A DNA stretch of 64,000 nucleotides from Microbacterium maritypicum MF109 (GCF_000455825.1 NZ_ATAO01000206.1:434001-498000); one strand, 5' to 3'; positions 54,015 through 63,273 are shown, counted from the first letter of the stretch. A program made the numbers and translations. The notes: generated by a model from the letters alone, not told the origin.

Positions 54015-54338
54015 ATGACTGACCGCATCGAACTCGGACTGAAAGACGCGAACGCCGGTTGCGCATGCTGCGCCGCCCCATCGGACATCGAGGCATCCGC
54101 TCCTGTGGCGGCCCCGGTCTCGGAGGACGTACTGGTCACGGGAATGACGTGCTCACACTGTGTATCGAGCGTCAGTGAGGAACTGAGCGCCCTGGACGGT
54201 GTCGCAGCCGTCACCGTCGACCTGAACGCCGGTGGCCCGTCCCGAGTGACGATTCACAGCGCAGCCCCTGTCGATCCCGCTGCCGTGAGGGCTGCGGTCG
54301 AAGAGGCCGGCTACACCCTTGCGACCAGCCAAGCCTGA
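54015..54338 (+). CDS. copZ: CopZ-like copper chaperone
   Basis: 107-aa protein: an N-terminal stretch with Cys16, Cys18 and Cys19 (GCACCA), then an HMA domain with GMTCSHC (C46, C49). The extra Cys cluster is not in ordinary CopZ and could bind a second metal. It would pass Cu(I) to CopB. TTGGAGAAA precedes ATG 54015. Confidence 0.9.
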   Translation: MTDRIELGLKDANAGCACCAAPSDIEASAPVAAPVSEDVLVTGMTCSHCVSSVSEELSALDGVAAVTVDLNAGGPSRVTIHSAAPVDPAAVRAAVEEAGYTLATSQA

Positions 54339-54393
54339 CCCACTATCCGTCCGCACCCGGCTCGACCCGGGCGCATCCGAGCAAGGGTTTCCG

Positions 54394-56514
54394 ATGAGCC
54401 AGCACGACGAGCACACCCATCACACCGCACACGAGAAACACGGCACAGCACCAACGGCGCAGCATGACCACGCGGCGATGAGCCACGATCGCGGCGCTCC
54501 TCAAGAACACGCCGGTCACGGCGGGCACGAGGGCCATGGTGGTCACGGCGATCACGTGGGCCAGTTCCGACGCATGTTCTGGATCATGCTGGTCATTGCG
54601 GTCCCTGTTGTCGGGTTCTCGACGATGTTCTCGATGATCCTCGGGTACCCGTTGCCGGAGGCCGCATGGGTCGGGTGGGTATCCCCGGTTCTCGGGACGG
54701 TCATGTACGTCTGGGGTGGTGCCCCCTTCCTCACCGGCGCGGTGAGTGAGCTTCGTGCCCGCAAGCCCGGGATGATGCTCCTGATCGCCCTGGCGATCAC
54801 GGTGGCGTTCCTCGCGTCCTGGGGTGCGAGTCTGGGCCTGCTGCATCACGAGCTGGACTTCTGGTGGGAGCTGGCGCTGCTGATCGTGATCATGCTGCTC
54901 GGTCACTGGATCGAGATGCGCTCGCTCGCACAGACGACCTCCGCATTGGATTCCCTGGCGGCGTTGCTGCCCGATGAGGCGGAGAAGATCGAGGGCGATA
55001 CGACCGTCACAGTCGCCCCGTCCGAGCTGCAGGTCGGTGATGTCGTGGTGGTGCGCCCCGGCGGGCGGGTGCCCGCGGACGGGCGGATCGTGCAGGGCTC
55101 GGCGAGCATGGACGAGTCGATGATCACAGGTGAGTCCCGGCCCGTGCGCCGCGGCGACGGCGATCAGGTCATCGCCGGCACCGTCGCCACCGATTCCGGG
55201 GTGCGGGTAGAGATCACCGCTATCGGTGAGGACACGGCTCTCGCGGGGATCCAGAAGCTGGTGACCGAGGCGCAGTCTTCGTCTTCGCGGGCGCAGCGGC
55301 TCGCGGATAAGGCAGCGGGATGGCTGTTCTGGTTCGCGCTCGGCGCTGCCGCGATCACCGCGATCGTCTGGACGATAGTCGGCCTGCCCGACGCCGCGGT
55401 GATCCGCACGATCACCGTCCTCGTGATCGCCTGCCCCCACGCTCTGGGCCTGGCGATCCCGCTCGTCGTGTCGATCGCGACCGAGCGTGCCGCCCGTGGA
55501 GGAGTGCTGATCAAGGATCGCCTCGCGCTGGAGAGCATGCGCACCGTCGACACAGTGCTGTTCGACAAGACCGGCACGCTCACCAAGGGCACCCCCGCCG
55601 TCACCGCGATTGACCCCGTCGCCGGGACCGATTCCGACCAGCTGCTCGCCTGGGCCGCGGCCGCGGAAGCCGACTCCGAGCACCCCCTCGCTCGCGCGAT
55701 CGTCAACACCGCGAAAGAGAAGACCCTCACGGTTCCTGCTTCGTCCGACTTCGAATCCTCCCCCGCGGTCGGGGTCCGTGCACGTGTCGATGGACGCATC
55801 GTGCAGGTGGGTGGCCCGTACATGCTCGAGCAGGAACACGCCTCCGAGCTACCGGTCGCCGACGAGTGGCGTCATGAGGGGGCGATCATCCTCCACGTGC
55901 TCGTCGACGGTCAGGTTGCCGGAGCGCTGCGCTTGGCGGACGAGATCCGCTCCGAGTCGCGTCACGCCGTCGACGCCCTCCATGAACGCGGCGTGCAGGT
56001 GGTCATGATCACCGGTGACGCCGACGCCGTCGCCGCCTCCGTCGCGAGCGAGCTCGGCATCGACCGGTACTTCGCCGGCGTGCGCCCGGAGGACAAGGCC
56101 TCGAAGGTCAAAGAGCTTCAGAGCGAAGGCCGCAAGGTTGCCATGGTCGGAGACGGTGTCAACGATGCCCCCGCGCTCGCGCAGGCCGACGTCGGTATCG
56201 CCATCGGCGCCGGAACGGATGTCGCGATCGCCTCTGCAGGGGTCATCCTCGCCAGCGACGACCCCCGATCGGTGCTGTCGGTGATGGAACTGTCGCGGGC
56301 CAGCTACCGGAAGATGAAACAGAACCTCTGGTGGGCCGCCGGCTACAACCTGCTCTCCGTCCCCCTCGCGGCCGGTGTGCTCGCCCCGATCGGGTTTGTG
56401 CTGCCGATGTCCGTGGGCGCGCTGCTGATGTCCCTGTCGACCATCGTCGTCGCGCTCAACGCGCAGCTGCTGCGCCGACTGGACTTGCGCCCGGACGCTG
56501 TGACGGGCACGTAG
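54394..56514 (+). CDS. copB: CopB-type copper P1B-ATPase
   Basis: 706-aa heavy-metal ATPase. The first 54 residues hold 15 His. It has the CPH motif of P1B-3 ATPases in VIACPHALGL, FDKTGTLTKG, the SEHPLARAI motif, and GDGVNDAPALAQADVG. Eight helices. It exports copper, in this subgroup perhaps Cu(II). AAGGG precedes ATG 54394. Confidence 0.93.
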   Translation: MSQHDEHTHHTAHEKHGTAPTAQHDHAAMSHDRGAPQEHAGHGGHEGHGGHGDHVGQFRRMFWIMLVIAVPVVGFSTMFSMILGYPLPEAAWVGWVSPVLGTVMYVWGGAPFLTGAVSELRARKPGMMLLIALAITVAFLASWGASLGLLHHELDFWWELALLIVIMLLGHWIEMRSLAQTTSALDSLAALLPDEAEKIEGDTTVTVAPSELQVGDVVVVRPGGRVPADGRIVQGSASMDESMITGESRPVRRGDGDQVIAGTVATDSGVRVEITAIGEDTALAGIQKLVTEAQSSSSRAQRLADKAAGWLFWFALGAAAITAIVWTIVGLPDAAVIRTITVLVIACPHALGLAIPLVVSIATERAARGGVLIKDRLALESMRTVDTVLFDKTGTLTKGTPAVTAIDPVAGTDSDQLLAWAAAAEADSEHPLARAIVNTAKEKTLTVPASSDFESSPAVGVRARVDGRIVQVGGPYMLEQEHASELPVADEWRHEGAIILHVLVDGQVAGALRLADEIRSESRHAVDALHERGVQVVMITGDADAVAASVASELGIDRYFAGVRPEDKASKVKELQSEGRKVAMVGDGVNDAPALAQADVGIAIGAGTDVAIASAGVILASDDPRSVLSVMELSRASYRKMKQNLWWAAGYNLLSVPLAAGVLAPIGFVLPMSVGALLMSLSTIVVALNAQLLRRLDLRPDAVTGT

Positions 56515-56565
56515 CGAGAAACAGTCAGGCCGACGGACGTAGGCTGAGGAACGCGGGAGGTGAGT

Positions 56566-57027
56566 ATGTCGCTGATCAACGTCGCACAACAAGTGCGCGG
56601 ACCGCGCACGCTCACCCACACCGTCCTGGCCGTCGTCGCGATCGCGGTGGGCATCATCGCCGGGCTCCTGGCGATGCACTCCTTCAACTCGCATGCGACG
56701 GCCGCGGGTCACCATGACACCGTCGCTGTCAGCACCCAGACCGGCGTATCCGCCTCTCACCACGACGCCTCCACATCCGCCGGAATACCGGCCGCACCGA
56801 CACAGGACGCGGGATGCGCGACGTGTGGGGCCGGAGATTCGATGACGTGGATGGCGTGCATCCTCGCGCTCCTGGTGGCCACCATCCTTCTCAGGCGAAT
56901 CGGGTTCGGCTGGCGGCACACCCTCTTGGTTGCGATGGTTACAGCCGCGGCAAAACGCGGGCCCGCCCGCGCTCAGGCCCTTCCCCCACCTCCCTCTCTC
57001 ACGGTTCTCTGCATCAGTCGTACGTGA
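56566..57027 (+). CDS. Small SRT-tail membrane protein, paralogue 4 (DUF6153-like)
   Basis: 153-aa protein with two helices (VLAVVAIAVGIIAGLLAMHS and MACILALLVATILL), a His/Ser-rich region between them (SHHDASTSAG, CATCGAGDS) and the tail SLTVLCISRT. It has an SD (GGGAGG) and no copy of the 21-bp palindrome; a perfect 17-bp palindrome lies at 56593-56609 instead. Located between copB and a DUF305 gene. Confidence 0.65.
   Translation: MSLINVAQQVRGPRTLTHTVLAVVAIAVGIIAGLLAMHSFNSHATAAGHHDTVAVSTQTGVSASHHDASTSAGIPAAPTQDAGCATCGAGDSMTWMACILALLVATILLRRIGFGWRHTLLVAMVTAAAKRGPARAQALPPPPSLTVLCISRT
56593..56609. promoter_or_regulatory. Perfect 17-bp palindrome inside paralogue 4
   Basis: GTGCGCGG and CCGCGCAC around one A, centred 35 nt after the ATG. 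Different sequence and distance from the palindromes of the other three paralogues. Confidence 0.4.
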
Positions 57028-57111
57028 TGACGCGCGAGCCCGCCCTGCGGGCAAAGCACCCCTTGGTACCGGCACCAGCCGGGCCTCATCACTGACCCTT
57101 GGAGAACCCTC

Positions 57112-57711
57112 ATGAAGATTCGACCCGCGGCGATCGCCGCGCTCACCCTCACCGCCCTCCTCGCCCTCACTGGCTGCGCGGGAAGCACCGGCTCTGGAGA
57201 CGGCATGGAAGGCATGGACCACAGCAGCTCGTCCGCACCCGCAGAGACGGCGGACGCGAATGACGCCGACATCATGTTCGCCAGCATGATGAAGGAGCAC
57301 CACGCGCAGGCCATCGAGATGTCCGACGTCCTTCTCAGCAAGGACGGCGTCGATGAGCGCGTCGTCTCTCTCGCCGAAGAGATCAAGGCCGCGCAGGAGC
57401 CCGAGATCCAGAAGATGGACCAGTGGCTCGAGGACTGGGGCGCGGAAGACACCTCCGACATGGAGGGCATGGATCACGGCAGCGGCATGATGTCCGAGGA
57501 GGACATGCAGGCCCTCGAAGACGCCACCGGTGCAGATGCTGGCCGTCTGTTCCTCGAGCAGATGATTCAGCACCATGAAGGCGCTGTCGACATGGCGCAG
57601 GACGAAGTCGACGACGGGCAGAACAGCGACGCCGTCGCACTGGCCGAGACCATCATCGACACGCAAACGGAAGAGATCGCCACGATGAAGGAGATCCTCG
57701 CAACCCTGTGA
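57112..57711 (+). CDS. DUF305 copper-island lipoprotein
   Basis: 199-aa lipoprotein: lipobox LTGC (Cys near 21), then a DUF305 four-helix domain with FASMMKEHHAQAIEMSDVLL and FLEQMIQHHEGAVDMAQ, the doubled M-x-x-HH motif. Met/His-rich, so it likely binds copper outside the cell membrane. TTGGAGAA precedes ATG 57112. Confidence 0.9.
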   Translation: MKIRPAAIAALTLTALLALTGCAGSTGSGDGMEGMDHSSSSAPAETADANDADIMFASMMKEHHAQAIEMSDVLLSKDGVDERVVSLAEEIKAAQEPEIQKMDQWLEDWGAEDTSDMEGMDHGSGMMSEEDMQALEDATGADAGRLFLEQMIQHHEGAVDMAQDEVDDGQNSDAVALAETIIDTQTEEIATMKEILATL

Positions 57712-57771
57712 TCCATGGGGTGGGGTGCGGGACTCCCGCACCCCACCTATCGATCTGTTGCGCACACCATC

Positions 57772-58638
57772 ATGCGAACCCTCACGAACTCCCGCCTGCC
57801 CACACTCCGTCGACGCCGCCGTGCCGCGCTGACGATCGCGACCGCACTCGCGGCCAGCATCGCGCTGGCCGGGTGCACAACACCCGCCCCGCCTACCACC
57901 GGAAACGACCACGCCACCAGCATCGACCATGTCCACGCGATCGTGCCCGACCCCAATGGAGATGGATTCCTGCTCGGCGCACATGACGGGATCTACACGG
58001 CCACACTGGATGGCCAAGTCGGCGGGCGTGTCAGCGACAGCGACTTTGACGCGATGGGCCTCACTGCCATCGGAAACGCCCTCATCGCGTCCGGACACCC
58101 CGGGCGAACAACTGCCCCCGAACTCGGATCCCCCAACCTCGGAATCATCCGCAGCGAGGACAGTGCCCAATCCTGGACTCCGGTCTCATTCACCGGCGAG
58201 AAAGACTTCCACGTCCTAGCCGCTAACCCCGACGGAACCCTCTACGGGAGCGCGTCAGACTCCATCGAACTGCTGCGCAGTGACGACATTGGGCAAACAT
58301 GGTCCCCCGTCGGGGAGGTCACCGCGGTCAGTCTTGTCGTCGATGCCACGGGTCGACTGATTGCCGCTACACCGGACGGGCTGCAAGTCAGCGCGGACGA
58401 GGGTGCCACGTTCACTACCCTGAACGATGCGCCATTGCTCTACATCCTCGCCGCGTCGCCCGACAGCAAGCGTCTCGTCGGTGTCGGCAACGGCGGGCAG
58501 ATTTGGACCATCGCAGGCTCTACCGCCGAGTGGGTACCCGCTGGTACCACTCACGGCTCCGCACAAGCAATCACCATCACGAACGAGGGTGACATCTTGG
58601 TCTTCGATGACAGTGGATTGACTGCATTGCCCCGGTAG
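57772..58638 (+). CDS. Sialidase-like beta-propeller lipoprotein (F510_1955-like)
   Basis: 288-aa lipoprotein, lipobox ALAGC. The mature part repeats BNR/Asp-box-like turns (SEDSAQSWTPV, SDDIGQTWSPV, SADEGATFTTL), a beta-propeller. Such proteins are called F510_1955-family glycosylhydrolases but their activity is unproven; they regularly sit beside DUF305 genes. ATG 57772 is chosen; an upstream start at 57715 lacks support. Confidence 0.8.
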   Translation: MRTLTNSRLPTLRRRRRAALTIATALAASIALAGCTTPAPPTTGNDHATSIDHVHAIVPDPNGDGFLLGAHDGIYTATLDGQVGGRVSDSDFDAMGLTAIGNALIASGHPGRTTAPELGSPNLGIIRSEDSAQSWTPVSFTGEKDFHVLAANPDGTLYGSASDSIELLRSDDIGQTWSPVGEVTAVSLVVDATGRLIAATPDGLQVSADEGATFTTLNDAPLLYILAASPDSKRLVGVGNGGQIWTIAGSTAEWVPAGTTHGSAQAITITNEGDILVFDDSGLTALPR

Positions 58639-58818
58639 GCGCGACGCAGGCACTCGGAGACCTGGAATGGACGTTGTCGTGAAGTGCAGGCTCGGTCAGA
58701 GAGATGACGACGACTGCACGATGAAACGCTGCATTCCAGCAGGAGATGCGCTCAGCTGCCCATCGGGGCGCCGAGACTGGGCACCACCAGGAGTGTGTAA
58801 GGCGGGGCGGCCTCGCGG

Positions 58819-59225
58819 TCAAACGAGTTCGCTCGCCAGGTGCTCGATGCGCGCCTTGATGTCGTCACGGATCGGACGGACGGCATCGATGCCCTGACCG
58901 GCCGGATCCTCGAGCTCCCAGTCCTCATAGCGCTTGCCGGGGAAGAACGGGCAGGCGTCGCCGCATCCCATCGTGATGACGACGTCGGATGCCTGCACGG
59001 CCTCGGTGGTGAGCACCTTGGGCTGCTCGGCGGTGATGTCGATCCCGAGTTCACTCATCGCTTCGACTGCGGTCGGGTTGATCTGGTCGGCGGGCATGGA
59101 CCCGGCGGAGCGGACTTCGATGCGGTCGCCGGCGATGTCGCGGAGGAATCCGGCGGCCATCTGAGAGCGTCCGGCGTTGTGGACGCAGACGAAGAGGACG
59201 GAGGGCTTGGCGGTCGAGTCAGCAT
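58819..59225 (-). pseudogene. arsC: Arsenate reductase (LMW-phosphatase type), frameshifted at the start
   Basis: 135-aa equivalent. The catalytic loop CVHNAGRS and the later MGCGDACPFFPG block are intact, but the frame has no usable start: the only ATG with an SD (GGAGCAACT, ATG 59225) is one base out of frame, reading ATG-C-TGAC. Adding one base restores the whole protein. Downstream ATG starts would lose the active Cys. Last gene of the ars operon. Confidence 0.8.
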
Positions 59226-59250
59226 AGTTGCTCCTGGTGCGAGGGGTTGG

Positions 59251-60243
59251 TCAATGAAGTAGGTCGTCGACGAGCGCGCACACGCGTCCGGCGATATCGT
59301 CGCGGATGGCCTCGACCCCGTCGCGCGAGGCCAGGGCGGGGTCGCCGACTGCCCAGTCGTCGTAGCGCACACCCGGGATGATCGGGCAGACGTCGCCGCA
59401 ACCCATCGTGATGACGACATCGGCCGCGCGGACGGCATCGTCGGTGAGCGGCTTCGGGAATCTCTCGGCGGCCAGGTCGCCTTCGATCTCGGCGAGGATC
59501 GAGCGGACATGCGGATGAATGACGTCCGCGGGCGCGGACCCTGCCGAGCGCGCGACGACCTTGCCACCGGCGAGCTTGTTGACGAGCGCGGCGGCGAGCT
59601 GCGAACGCCCAGCGTTCGCGACACATACGAAGAGCACCTGCGGGACCGACGCATCGCGGTCGCGAGTGAGGTCGGCGAGTCGCTGACGTGCGAAGCGCTC
59701 CGTGAGAGGCACGAGGGCGGAGGTGACCCTGGCTGTGCGCGCGAGCGATGTGTAAGACTCGCGGACGATCGAGAGCACGACATCCTCGTCAAGTTCGGGG
59801 ACCTCGTCTGCCAACTCCTTCGCCAGACGCGTCACGCGCGCATCGAAGTCCGGTCGCAGCCCGTCGTCCTCGGCGGATGCATTCCCCGGCGCGATCGTCG
59901 CGGGCGCGAACGATTCCAGCAGAGCCGTGACGGCATTGCGCCGGTTCGGATTGATCCGATACCACACCCAGGTTCCACGCCGCTCGGAGGTGAGGACATC
60001 CACATCCTTGAGAACCTTGAGGTGGTGAGACACGGTCGGCTGGGCGACGTCCGCGAGGTCGGCGAGGTCGCAGACACACGACTCTCCGCGCGGGTCGGAG
60101 GCGACGGCCGACAGCATCCGCAGCCGCAGTGGATCCGAGAGGGCCTTGAGCGTGGCGGCCACCGAGGAGGCGGCCTCCAGCCCGATGGCATGGGCGACGA
60201 CGGGACTACAGGTGTCGTCTGCGGTCCTCAGGGTGACGTTCAT
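59251..60243 (-). CDS. ArsR regulator fused to arsenate reductase
   Basis: 330-aa three-part protein. Residues 25-110 are an ArsR winged helix with the As(III) Cys pair C56-V-C58 (SCVCDL) in the helix before the HTH; about 125-195 form a helical domain (DEVPELDEDVVLSIV) seen at the N-terminus of some actinobacterial arsenate reductases; 200-330 are an LMW-phosphatase ArsC with CVANAGRS at 207-214 and MGCGDVCP. It senses arsenite and reduces arsenate. It overlaps acr3 by 4 nt. Confidence 0.92.
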   Translation of the reverse strand: MNVTLRTADDTCSPVVAHAIGLEAASSVAATLKALSDPLRLRMLSAVASDPRGESCVCDLADLADVAQPTVSHHLKVLKDVDVLTSERRGTWVWYRINPNRRNAVTALLESFAPATIAPGNASAEDDGLRPDFDARVTRLAKELADEVPELDEDVVLSIVRESYTSLARTARVTSALVPLTERFARQRLADLTRDRDASVPQVLFVCVANAGRSQLAAALVNKLAGGKVVARSAGSAPADVIHPHVRSILAEIEGDLAAERFPKPLTDDAVRAADVVITMGCGDVCPIIPGVRYDDWAVGDPALASRDGVEAIRDDIAGRVCALVDDLLH

Positions 60244-61337
60244 GACTGCATCCTCTCAGCGGTGTACGTGTCGGTGTGGAACCAGCGTCGGGCAGCCCAG
60301 AGCGAGACGTAGACGAGTCCGATGAGGACCGGGACTTCGATGAGCGGGCCGACGACCCCGGCCAGAGCTTGGCCGGATGTGGCGCCGAAGGTGCCGATGG
60401 CGACGGCGATGGCGAGTTCGAAGTTGTTGCCCGCGGCGGTGAATGCCAGGGTCGTCGATCGTGCGTAGCCGAGGCCGAGGGCCTTGCCGGTGAAGAGGCC
60501 GATGAACCACATGATCGCGAAGTACGCCAGCAGCGGGAGCGCGATTCGTGCGACTTCCCAGGGACGGCTCGTGACCTGCTCGCCCTGCAGCGCGAAGAGC
60601 AGCACGATGGTGAACAGCAGACCATACAGCGCCCACGGGCCGATCTTCGGCAGGAAGCGGTCTTCGTACCAGTCGCGTCCCTTGGTGCGCTCCCCGATGA
60701 AACGCGAGGCGAACCCGGCGACGAGAGGGATACCGAGGAAGATCAGAACATTCAGCGCGATCTGTCCGATCGAGATGTCCAACCCTTGTGAGTCGAGTCC
60801 GAGCCAACCCGGGAGGACGGTGAGGTAGAACCAGCCCAGCAGCGAGAAGGCGATAACCTGGAAGACGGAGTTGATGGCGACGAGCACAGCCGCCGCCTCG
60901 CGGTCGCCGCAGGCGAGGTCGTTCCAGATGACGACCATCGCGATGCATCGGGCAAGCCCCACGATGATGAGTCCCGTGCGGTATTCGGGCAGGTCGGGCA
61001 GGAACGCCGAGGCGAGGGCGAACATCAGCGCCGGGCCGATCAGCCAGTTGAGTGCGAGGGACGAGAGCAGGAGCCGCTTGTCTCCGGTGACCGCGACGAC
61101 CTTGTCGTAGCGGACCTTCGCGAGAACTGGATACATCATCACCAGCAAGCCGAGGGCGATGGGGATCGAGATTCCGCCGACCTCGAGGCTCGCCAGAAGG
61201 CCGGAGACTCCGGGGATGAAGCGACCGATGACGATGCCACCGACCATGGCGAGACCGATCCAGAGCGGCAACCAGCGGTCGAGGGTCGACAGGCGCCGGG
61301 TGGTCGGGGCAGTGGTAGGCACGGTTGCGGTGCTCAT
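60240..61337 (-). CDS. acr3: Acr3-type arsenite efflux permease
   Basis: 365-aa protein with ten helices. The conserved segment ARCIAMVVIWNDLACGDREA carries the essential Cys of Acr3. It extrudes arsenite driven by the proton gradient. It is coupled to trxA (ATGA) and to the regulator fusion. Confidence 0.93.
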   Translation of the reverse strand: MSTATVPTTAPTTRRLSTLDRWLPLWIGLAMVGGIVIGRFIPGVSGLLASLEVGGISIPIALGLLVMMYPVLAKVRYDKVVAVTGDKRLLLSSLALNWLIGPALMFALASAFLPDLPEYRTGLIIVGLARCIAMVVIWNDLACGDREAAAVLVAINSVFQVIAFSLLGWFYLTVLPGWLGLDSQGLDISIGQIALNVLIFLGIPLVAGFASRFIGERTKGRDWYEDRFLPKIGPWALYGLLFTIVLLFALQGEQVTSRPWEVARIALPLLAYFAIMWFIGLFTGKALGLGYARSTTLAFTAAGNNFELAIAVAIGTFGATSGQALAGVVGPLIEVPVLIGLVYVSLWAARRWFHTDTYTAERMQS

Positions 61338-61660
61338 GCGAGGAGCACCTCCATCTTCTCGGCGATGACGGGCTTCGGGTGGGCGCCGATGAGCATGTCG
61401 ACGCGCGCGTCTCCCTTGTAGAAGCCGAGGGTGGGAATCGATGTGACACCGACTGCGGTCACCGTCTCAGGATTCTGGTCGGCGTCGAGCTTGACGATCT
61501 TCACGCGGCCGTCGTACTCGGCCGCGAGCTGATCCAAGAGAGGCGCGACCTGCTTGCAGGGCCCGCACCATGTGGCCCAGATGTCAACGACGACGGGGAT
61601 CTCGGAGTCGAGGACCTCGGCCTGGAAGGTTGCATCGGTGACGGTGATGGGCACGCTCAT
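61334..61660 (-). CDS. trxA: Thioredoxin of the ars operon
   Basis: 108-aa thioredoxin with WCGPCK, the cis-Pro loop [11 protein letters not shown], and normal length. It would reduce arsenate reductase. ATG 61660 overlaps the trxB stop; frame upstream is not family-like. Confidence 0.93.
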   Translation of the reverse strand: MSVPITVTDATFQAEVLDSEIPVVVDIWATWCGPCKQVAPLLDQLAAEYDGRVKIVKLDADQNPETVTAVGVTSIPTLGFYKGDARVDMLIGAHPKPVIAEKMEVLLA

Positions 61661-62634
61661 GCGAAGACCTCCTCGGCCTCGGTCAAGACGTGTGCGACCT
61701 CGTCGAGCGCGGCGAGGTAGTGCTGCGCGTCTTGTGCGGCGGCGCATCCAGTGCCTGCGGCGGTGATCGCCTGGCGGTAGGTGTGGTCGACGAGATCGCC
61801 GGCGGCAAAGACTCCCGTCAGGTTCGTGCGGGTGGAGGGATGCTCCACGAGCACGTAGCCGTCGGCATCGGTATCGACGAGTCCCGCAACGATCTCGGAG
61901 CGCGGGTCGTGGCCGATCGCAACGAAGACTCCGGTGACCGGCAGCTCCCGCTCGGCGCCGGTGATGGTGTCGCGTAGTGAGACTGCTTCGACCTTCTCAG
62001 CGCCGATGAGGCCAGCGACTTCGCTGTTCCAGACGACTTCGATCTTTGGGTGATCGTGCACACGCTGCGCCATGATCTTCGACGCCCGGAACTCACCACG
62101 ACGGTGCACGACGGTGACTTTCGACGCGAACCTGGTCAGGAACAGTGCCTCCTCCATCGCAGAGTCTCCGCCACCGACGACGACGATGTCCTGCTCACGG
62201 AAGAAGAAGCCGTCGCAAGTGGCGCACCAGGAGACGCCGTGGCCGGTGAGTCGCTCCTCGTCGGCGATGCCGAGCTTCCGGTACACCGAACCCATCGTCA
62301 AGATGACTGCGCGAGCGAGGAAGGTCTCGCCAGAGCCCGTCTCGACCGTCTTGATTGGACCGTCGAGGTCGACAAGCACCGCGTCGTCGAGGAGGATGCG
62401 GGCCCCGAAGCGCTCCGCCTGGGCGCGCATCGACTCCATCAGCTCAGGGCCCTGCACTCCGTCGATGAACCCTGGGAAGTTCTCCACCTCGGTCGTCGTC
62501 ATCAGTGCGCCGCCGGCCGTCACGGAACCGGCAAGCACCACGGGGGTGAGGCCTGCACGTGCGGCATAGACGGCTGCGGTGTATCCCGCAGGGCCGGACC
62601 CGATGATGACCAGCTCAACCTCTTGAATCGACAT
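61657..62634 (-). CDS. trxB: Thioredoxin reductase of the ars operon
   Basis: 325-aa flavoprotein with FAD motif [10 protein letters not shown], redox pair CATC ([11 protein letters not shown]), NADPH motif [10 protein letters not shown] and the C-terminal [19 protein letters not shown]. It recycles thioredoxin. First gene of the operon, next to a very AT-rich promoter region. Confidence 0.95.
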   Translation of the reverse strand: MSIQEVELVIIGSGPAGYTAAVYAARAGLTPVVLAGSVTAGGALMTTTEVENFPGFIDGVQGPELMESMRAQAERFGARILLDDAVLVDLDGPIKTVETGSGETFLARAVILTMGSVYRKLGIADEERLTGHGVSWCATCDGFFFREQDIVVVGGGDSAMEEALFLTRFASKVTVVHRRGEFRASKIMAQRVHDHPKIEVVWNSEVAGLIGAEKVEAVSLRDTITGAERELPVTGVFVAIGHDPRSEIVAGLVDTDADGYVLVEHPSTRTNLTGVFAAGDLVDHTYRQAITAAGTGCAAAQDAQHYLAALDEVAHVLTEAEEVFA

Positions 62635-62672
62635 ATATCTATATTGACATTTATCGATACAGACTACAACTG
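62635..62672 (-). promoter_or_regulatory. AT-rich ars operon promoter/operator
   Basis: About 36 bp of unusually AT-rich DNA lie right before the trxB ATG, with TATCGATA (62652-62659) and ATATAGATA half-sites that could form an ArsR operator and the -10 box. The short distance to the ATG suggests a nearly leaderless transcript. The rest, to 62880, has no gene I can support. Confidence 0.5.
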
Positions 62673-62880
62673 TTGTTGGAGGGGTTCATCTGCTCGTCAC
62701 CTGGCGAACAGATTATGCGGGTGACGCAACCGAGACAGTCAAGAAATCAACAGACGACATATGCCCCAGGACAAGACGGTTCTGTTCATGCGCAAGCACA
62801 ATGCGAGGCGCTCCCAGCTCGGCTCACGCCTCCTTGCGCACGTCGGCGACGACCGACTGGTCGCATCTCCGTAGGCCGCG

Positions 62881-62910
62881 ATGACTATACATCATGTGAT
62901 GTATAGTCAT
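62881..62910. promoter_or_regulatory. 30-bp CmtR operator over the -10 box
   Basis: Arms ATGACTATACATCA and TGATGTATAGTCAT, 14 bp each and perfect, with TG between. The right arm contains TATAGT (62902-62907), a -10 box ending 6 nt before the cmtR ATG, so a bound dimer would block the promoter. Confidence 0.85.
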
Positions 62911-62913
62911 CGT

Positions 62914-63273
62914 ATGCTGACTATTGCAGATCGCCTTGACGTGATGAATCGACTCGGGCGGGCGATGGCTGACCCCACTCGTTCGCGCATCCTGCTGACT
63001 ATTCTTGACGGGCCGAGTTATCCAGCGGTGCTGTCTCGGGAGCTGGGGCTGTCCCGCTCCAATGTCTCGAATCACCTCACGTGCTTGCGTGGGTGTGGGA
63101 TCGTTGTGGCCGAACCCGAGGGTCGACAGACTCGTTACGAGATTGCCGACCCGCACCTTGCGCGGGCGCTAACCGCGCTCGTTGAGGTGACGCTCGCAGT
63201 CGACGAGCACGTGCCGTGCATGGACCCCGGCTGTGGGGTCGAAGGCTGTGTGGCAGGGGAGGTTCGATCATGA
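62914..63273 (+). CDS. cmtR: CmtR-like Cd(II)/Pb(II)-sensing ArsR-family repressor
   Basis: 119-aa winged-helix repressor. With ATG 62914 its metal ligands fall at C57, C61 and C102, the exact numbering of M. tuberculosis CmtR (HLTCLRGCG, VPCMD). Further Cys near the C-terminus (GCGVEGC) may add binding. The ATG is 6 nt after a -10 box, so the mRNA is leaderless; an ATG at 62881 lies inside the operator. The stop overlaps the next gene (ATGA). Confidence 0.92.
   Translation: MLTIADRLDVMNRLGRAMADPTRSRILLTILDGPSYPAVLSRELGLSRSNVSNHLTCLRGCGIVVAEPEGRQTRYEIADPHLARALTALVEVTLAVDEHVPCMDPGCGVEGCVAGEVRS

Noticed and set aside
62673..62906. 77-aa frame between trxB and cmtR
   Set aside because: No SD, no family resemblance, and it overlaps the cmtR operator.
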